From: Cephalotrichum gorgonifer | Lineage: Eukaryota; Ascomycota; Sordariomycetes; Microascales; Microascaceae | Direction: 5' to 3' | Assembly: GCA_900312665.1 (NCBI GenBank) | Contig: ONZQ02000011.1 | Location: 635,454-699,453 of the forward strand | DNA: 64,000 bases | Shown here: piece after piece, positions 59,010 to 64,000 of the stretch | Layout: every line of letters begins with the position of its first letter | Numbering within the stretch: the stretch's first letter is position 1 | Notes under the pieces: model-generated | Databases searched by the model: none | Told to the model about the DNA's origin: nothing | Seen by the model: only the letters and a program-made list of their open reading frames with translations | Program-made: the position numbers and the translations under genes

Positions 59010-59755
59010 GGACCCAAATGGGGCCCGAGACCTGGTTATCGGGGGAAATTGGGGGGGATGGAATCGGGAGGAGGGAGAAGGGAGACGGGGAGGAAAGGGA
59101 GGGGGCCCATGCGTGTTCTATAGTTTTGATGGCTCTTAAAGGCGAAAGGGGCGGAACGCTGTTAAGCTCTTCCCCTACTTCGGTTCCGTTGTGTACTCTA
59201 GCGACTCCAATCTAATCTTTTCCACGTAGATTACGGGAGAAGTAACAAACAAAATAAAAAACAAAAAATGTCTATTTCTCCAAACTGTCTTCGCTGAACA
59301 TGGACTTTCTCCTCTTCTTCTCCAACAGGTTGAAATTAACATTACAAACTAAGGGGGCGAGCGCCACTTAAAAAGAGGCCGATTCGTGATGCGTGGGTAA
59401 GGGTATCAAGATTGGGGAAAAAAAGCCCGTACCGGTTTATATGAAAAGAAAAGACGCGTTAGGGGTTTGGTTGGTATGGGCTTGTGGTATGGTATGGCTG
59501 GCTACCCTTGTGAATCCAAGAAAAAAAAAGGTACGCTGGCGACAAGCAAGCACATGCAGAGAGCGGGACAGGACAGCAAGAAGTGGCAGAAAGCTGGAAG
59601 TAAAGCGGGATAAAGTGGCGATGGTCATGAGAGTGAGGAGTGAGAAGAGGCGAAGAAGCAAACGGGGGGGAAACGGGGGCGTTGGTAAGAAACTCCTGCT
59701 AAATATGCTGTTGATAGTAGGTAGGTAGGGTCAAGGGTGAAAAAAAACATCCTCC
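59010..59755. other. Convergent 3' intergenic region
   Basis: Between ABD1 (+) and GEM1 (-). Purine-rich. No gene seen. Confidence 0.5.
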
Positions 59756-61630
59756 CTAGTTCCCGGCGTTCGACCGCTTCCAAATCATGGCGGTGGCCAC
59801 GCCTACGCACGCCACGGCCGTGACGGCAATGTAGAGGTTCGTCCTGTCGGGCTCGGGCTCCTCGGCCTTGGGGAACGCGGAGCTAGGGTGCGTGGCTGCC
59901 TCGGCCAGGGCGACGAAGAGCTCGCTGATGCTGCTCCACTTGACGCTTACGTGCAGCGGGGCGCTGACGTTGAGCTCGGCACAGTAGGCGTCGGGCTGTA
60001 GCTCCGTGCGCTGCGTCGCCTTGTCCCGGTCGGCCTTGAGTGCGGTGTAGACGGCGGGGAGGTCGTCGAGCTGGGGGAACTTGGCGCGCAGGTCGACGAT
60101 GTGGGAGAAGGAGTCCGGGTCGGACGAGTCGTAGGCGTAGCAGATGAGGTCGCACGCGTCCAGCTTGGCCTGGTTCTCGACGACGGCGTGCTCGTGCAGC
60201 GCCAGCTCCTCGAGGATGAGGTAGCACTGCTTCCCGCCGGGGAGCTCGACGCTGTCGACGGCCCTCCGCGGCTGGATCGTCGGCCTGTGCAGCCCGTCGA
60301 AGGGGATCTTGAGGAACGTGTCCAGGAGGGACGACTTGCCGGCCCCGGGGGCGCCGAGGACGTAGCAGTGGACCACGGTCCGCTCGACCTTGTCGAGGCG
60401 CCGGCGCCGCTTCCGGGGCTTCGTGATCTTGAGCGCCGAGATGGTGGAGTCCTTGGGGTTCGACGGCTCGAAGCCAAGGTAGGCGAGGTACTCGAGCGTC
60501 GTCTTGGGTTCTAGGAAGGTCGTCATGCTCCACTGGGCCAGCCACCCCTGCAGGGTGATGTACCCGGCCTCGTTGCGCACGGTGGAAGACGGGAAGGATG
60601 AGTCGGTCCAGGACCTCGGCAGGCCCGGGGTTGGGGCGAAGAGCTCCTCTAGTTCATCCCGGTCTAGGACACCGTCCTTATTCTTGTCGAAGAGGAGGAA
60701 GAGGTCCACGAAGAACTCGTAGCCGGCGGGGCTGAGCTCCGCCGACGAATACTGGGGGACCTCGAAACTGGGCCTGAGGAGGCTGTCCTCGAGGCTGAGG
60801 CTGTCGGTATACCTGTGCTTCCGCAGAATCCTCCAGATATTCCCGTGGTTACCCCCCTCGGCGTATAGCTTGTTCATCTGGAGGAACGCGGCAAGGTCGA
60901 CGCCGTCGTCGAGGTGTGAATCGGGCAGAGTCTTCTGTATCGCCTTCTTGATGGCCGAAATCTCGTCCTCGGTCGAAGGCTTGCCGGAGACCTTTACCTC
61001 GAGGGCCCGCATCTCGTCGTCGTTGAGGAAGCCGTCGTGGTCCTTGTCGCACAGGTAGAATACGCGCCGCAGTGCATCGACGCACGCTGGCTTTAGCCTC
61101 CCCTCCTTGTAGTCGAACAGCGGGGCCAGGGGGTAGGCGACGGCGTTCTGGCAGAGAAGGATGGCCTCGACGACGTTGCCGTTCTGCTTCGCGCTCGTCC
61201 GTATGCAGGTGTCGATCTCGCGGAACTCGGCCATGACGGGCTTCATCTCCTCCTCGGCGACCTGGGAGAAGCTCCCCTCGGGCGTGAGGTCGCCCTTGTT
61301 GGAGCACACGACCACGGGGAGATTGACGCCAAGGGACCGGAAGTACGGCATCCAGAAGAGCGCCACCCTCTCATAGCTGTAGTGGTCCGAGTACACGAGG
61401 AGGATGACGTTGGCCTTCCGGATCTCCTTCCGCAGCGTGGTTCGGTCTTGGGGCCTGGCGGATGTGTCGACTATGGTAGTAGTCCCGGCATTTCCGACAC
61501 CGGGCGGAAGAGTTACGGCGGGGAGGACGGGTTGGATCTTGCCGGGGGTGAAGACGCCCTTGACGAAGGTTGCGATAAGGCTCGACTTGCCGGTGCCTTC
61601 GTCACCGCACACGCATATCCGCACTAGCAT
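59756..61630 (-). CDS. GEM1: Mitochondrial Rho GTPase Gem1/Miro
   Basis: Outer-membrane GTPase that controls mitochondrial shape and inheritance and ER-mitochondria contact. Single exon, 624 residues. The start is the ATG at 61630 (MLVRICVCGDEGTGKSS); the in-frame codon 13 positions further up is only a GTG and lacks family sequence. GTPase domain 1 has the P-loop GDEGTGKSS at 9-17, TTTIVDTSAR and NKGD. EF-hand 1, DKDHDGFLNDDE, is near 195 and EF-hand 2, DKNKDGVLDRDE, near 315. GTPase domain 2 has GAPGAGKSS near 426-434. The C-terminal tail anchor is LYIAVTAVACVGVATAMIW, followed by KRSNAGN. Length and domain order are typical, with no broken motif. The divergent CreC gene lies about 1.4 kb away. 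Confidence 0.95.
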   Translation of the reverse strand: MLVRICVCGDEGTGKSSLIATFVKGVFTPGKIQPVLPAVTLPPGVGNAGTTTIVDTSARPQDRTTLRKEIRKANVILLVYSDHYSYERVALFWMPYFRSLGVNLPVVVCSNKGDLTPEGSFSQVAEEEMKPVMAEFREIDTCIRTSAKQNGNVVEAILLCQNAVAYPLAPLFDYKEGRLKPACVDALRRVFYLCDKDHDGFLNDDEMRALEVKVSGKPSTEDEISAIKKAIQKTLPDSHLDDGVDLAAFLQMNKLYAEGGNHGNIWRILRKHRYTDSLSLEDSLLRPSFEVPQYSSAELSPAGYEFFVDLFLLFDKNKDGVLDRDELEELFAPTPGLPRSWTDSSFPSSTVRNEAGYITLQGWLAQWSMTTFLEPKTTLEYLAYLGFEPSNPKDSTISALKITKPRKRRRRLDKVERTVVHCYVLGAPGAGKSSLLDTFLKIPFDGLHRPTIQPRRAVDSVELPGGKQCYLILEELALHEHAVVENQAKLDACDLICYAYDSSDPDSFSHIVDLRAKFPQLDDLPAVYTALKADRDKATQRTELQPDAYCAELNVSAPLHVSVKWSSISELFVALAEAATHPSSAFPKAEEPEPDRTNLYIAVTAVACVGVATAMIWKRSNAGN

Positions 61631-63015
61631 TTCGAGTAGGGTGTCAGTGTCGAATTCTCGCGAGGGCACAAGTACCAGGAAGATAGAAGGGGTTCAGGAC
61701 GTAGGGTTGGGATATCGGACCTGATGTCATGGCAAAGGTAGTGGTCGGAGCTCGGAGCTCTCTCTCTGAAGTGGGACCACCTCTCGAGCTATGGGCCGGG
61801 GGCGGACTCCAGGTAGCAGTAGTCTGTCCCAGTACTATAGCAGATTATGCTATATGTGCTGTTGTATAGCAGTCGACTCGGTTGTGGCTTGATCTACCAG
61901 TCACATAACAGGCCGGGCTGGATGGAGAATGCAAGATCGGAGGAAATTTGGGGGAAGAAGGGTTTATGGATCGACCTGAGGCCATTTTGGAGAAAGATTG
62001 ATTTGGCGGGCACTGGTGGTTGGCGGGTCAGTCAGGCGGTCAATCAGTACTATTACTGTGGAGGTACATATAATTCTGGGTATTCATGCTTGAAATAGGT
62101 CTGCTGAATAAGTATAAATATGTATCTAGTACATTGTTATGCCTAGGTAGTACGACGTATTGACAGGCACCAAAAGCATCAACGTGGGGTAAGAAAATAA
62201 CGAACTAGCAGGATGTTGAACACCATCCACCAGTGAAAAGGAAGCACTCCAAACAGACTACGAGTAGAACTAATACCATACCTACAGACTTAGGAACACC
62301 GTCGATCGATAACGGAGGAGCCCTCTGAGCCTCTAGACCTCTTGGAAGCATTAAGTCTCAGTAGGCTACTCACAATGGTCCAATTACAAGGACGAGACGA
62401 TCCACCGGATTTTGTCTTCCCAAGCTCTTGTATGGCGGATAATGCTCCTGTGGAAGCACAACGCTCGAATGTTTTATGTTTTGGAACAAGCGGAGTTGAT
62501 GTGTCCGAGCTTGGGAGCCCCATGTATTACGTATGGAGGATTCCTCGTAGGGGTCCATTCTCAAGGTCCCATGGTCCCATGAACCTACATGTATCCATCA
62601 GTGACACTACGCTACATCAGGACCCATATTAACCGGGCTTTCGGTTGGTTCCCCGCGTTCTAATCCCCGTACTTTGTACTCTCTGTACACTACTTTAAGA
62701 CCTGAGACACAACTCTAAGCACGGTACTATCACCGTCCCACTGACTTTGCTTCTTCATCCACTCCGTCCCCGGTCGCATCTTCTCTATTTCCGCATCCAC
62801 AGACAAAGCCCCGGTGCGCCCGCATGCGGTGTCGGCTATAGCGCCTCCCCGGGATACAGGATACGAGTTACGAGCGCGCGCGGTGGCTGCCTTGGCAGAC
62901 GAGAGCTTGCCCCAGCTCGCGTGTGCAGCCTCTCCAACCAACATCCATCTGGTGCCACCAATCCGACGCCCCCCGCCCAACCCCCAAGAGGCTTGAGTCG
63001 ACACAGCCGCCCACC
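61631..63015. other. Divergent intergenic region, GEM1/CreC
   Basis: 1.4 kb between two divergent start codons, so it holds both promoters. An AT-rich stretch near 62090-62160 is visible. No supported gene. Confidence 0.5.
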
Positions 63016-64000
63016 ATGTTGTAAGTTGCTTCGATATTGCGTTGCGCCCGCGGTCGCGGAAGAAGGCCCCTTCCCCTCAACCCCCCCAACACATATCTAC
63101 AATCCGATGCCCCTCCTCACGTCGTCATCGTCCATCCGCCCATCGTCATCAACGTCGATACCCCACCTAGTTCTTCTTGGGACGATCCCGTACGACGATC
63201 TCCATGCAAGATATCGCAACGGCTAATGCTTCATTCTTCCTGCCTTATAGTGTCCTCCCGCCTCCCCCGCGATATCCGTCGGGGGGTCTCTATGGCGCTG
63301 GGGGCGCGGGCATGACCCCCATGATCGAAACGAATAACCTCCTCAGCAATCCAACGGGCCCCGAATACCAATTCCTCGTCGGCGAAGGTGAGTTCCAGGG
63401 ACATGGACATAACCTTTTGTCACTCGATGATCGTGTCGCGACCTTCGATTGGTTTGTGCGACATGAGCCGGTCGGACTAACCAGAACTCCCTGCCAGGAA
63501 CCTACGTCCTCAAGGAGGACCTCCTCCTCGCAACTCCCCCCCCGCACCCTTCCGAGGCCCCGCCTGTCAACCCGAACCCGCTCGCGACCAACCCCCAGCC
63601 CGCCACCGCCGGATGCAAGCTGTCGCTTGCCACCCTCGACGTGCGCCACTCGCCGCGCTTCTTCCACGGCTCGTCGGCCGCCAACCTGTCACTGAACGGC
63701 GCTACCACGGACAGCATACAGGAGCACCCCAACGAGACCAGGTTCTCCCACGAGCTGGGCGCCCTCAGCAGCGACGAGGGTCGCGGCACATCCACGAGCG
63801 ATGCGCCCCCCACGACGGCCACCCTCGGCTCCAGCAGCCCGGCGTTCGGGGAGGGCAACGCGCTCCTGGCGCCGACCGGGGCCCCGAAGGATGCCTCCAA
63901 GAAGAAGAAGCCGAAGAACAACATGACGAAGAGCAATTCGTCGTTTATCTCGCGGACCATCGGCACCGACACGCTCATCAAGAGGCTGCAGGAACGGCCG
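63016..64000 (+). CDS. creC: Catabolite-repression WD40 protein CreC (3' truncated)
   Basis: Start of the WD40 partner of the CreB deubiquitinase in fungal carbon catabolite control. Exon 1 is only 5 nt of coding sequence (63016-63020, ATG TT). After a 230-bp intron, exon 2 (63251-63387) continues; exon 3 runs from 63498 to the edge. The joined product starts MFVLPPPPRYPSGGLYGAGG, then MTPMIETNNLLSNPTGPEY and QFLVGEGTYVLKEDLLLATP. That is the CreC N-terminal pattern, including PPPHPSEAPPVNPNPLAT. A basic KKKKPKNNMTKSNSSFISR segment follows and the WD40 propeller lies beyond the window. The donor GTAAGT and acceptor TATAG fit, and the phase agrees. The 3' part cannot be judged. Confidence 0.9.

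Noticed and set aside
61631..61669. 13-codon N-terminal extension of GEM1
   Set aside because: It starts with GTG, not ATG, and is not found in the family; the ATG at 61630 gives the standard start.

Overview
The window is nuclear DNA of a filamentous ascomycete (Pezizomycotina; Sordariomycetes is the best guess). The evidence is short introns with GTRNGT...YAG borders (about 55-230 bp), GC-rich exons with strong third-position C/G bias, a HET-domain gene, a fungal AP-1 bZIP factor, a CreC-type WD40 protein and a small secreted cysteine-rich protein. There is no prokaryotic operon structure, no CRISPR array, and no rRNA or tRNA gene that I could support. I rebuilt 21 protein-coding genes; the first and last run off the edges. 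Several genes have exons too short to stand out as open reading frames (the first exons of the Med13, MTAP, bL33m and CreC genes, and the last exon of the 109-residue gene). Those models rest on splice phase and on family sequence.

Layout. 1-3.3 kb: 3' part of a Mn-type cation diffusion facilitator, then mitoribosomal mL41. 4.1-5.7 kb (-): NLR-type N-terminal domain protein with no NTPase domain. 6.9-9.6 kb: HSL-type esterase with a long tail. 10.1-10.9 kb: TSR2. 11.3-12.8 kb (-): BSD-domain protein. 14.3-16.5 kb: HET protein. 18.5-20.4 kb (-): AP-1/Yap1. 23.2-24.9 kb (-): mitochondrial iron-type alcohol dehydrogenase/transhydrogenase. 27.2-27.6 kb: conserved-looking 109-residue protein. 27.6-34.7 kb: 7.1 kb with no supportable gene. 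34.7-36.7 kb: YANK/STK32-type kinase, convergent with Med13 (37.9-42.6 kb, -). 43.7-44.8 kb (-): MTA phosphorylase, divergent from ENP2/NOL10 (45.3-47.3 kb). 47.7-48.2 kb (-): single-pass membrane protein. 50.4-54.2 kb: 1212-residue coiled-coil protein. 54.6-55.0 kb (-): mitoribosomal bL33. 56.1-56.6 kb: secreted cysteine-rich protein. 57.6-59.0 kb: mRNA cap methyltransferase. 59.8-61.6 kb (-): Gem1/Miro, divergent from CreC (63.0 kb to the edge).

Most genes are housekeeping: ribosome biogenesis (TSR2, ENP2), mitoribosome (mL41, bL33), mitochondrial dynamics (Gem1), transcription and capping (Med13, Abd1), methionine salvage (MTAP) and signalling or stress (YANK kinase, Yap1, CreC). There is no evidence of a biosynthetic cluster. 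The accessory elements are the HET gene, the NLR-N-only gene, the secreted cysteine-rich gene and the gene-poor block. The most unusual non-genic signal is a palindromic word, GTACTYGTAC, which recurs between genes and is densest at 33.5-34.2 kb. I did not find a convincing new multi-gene system.
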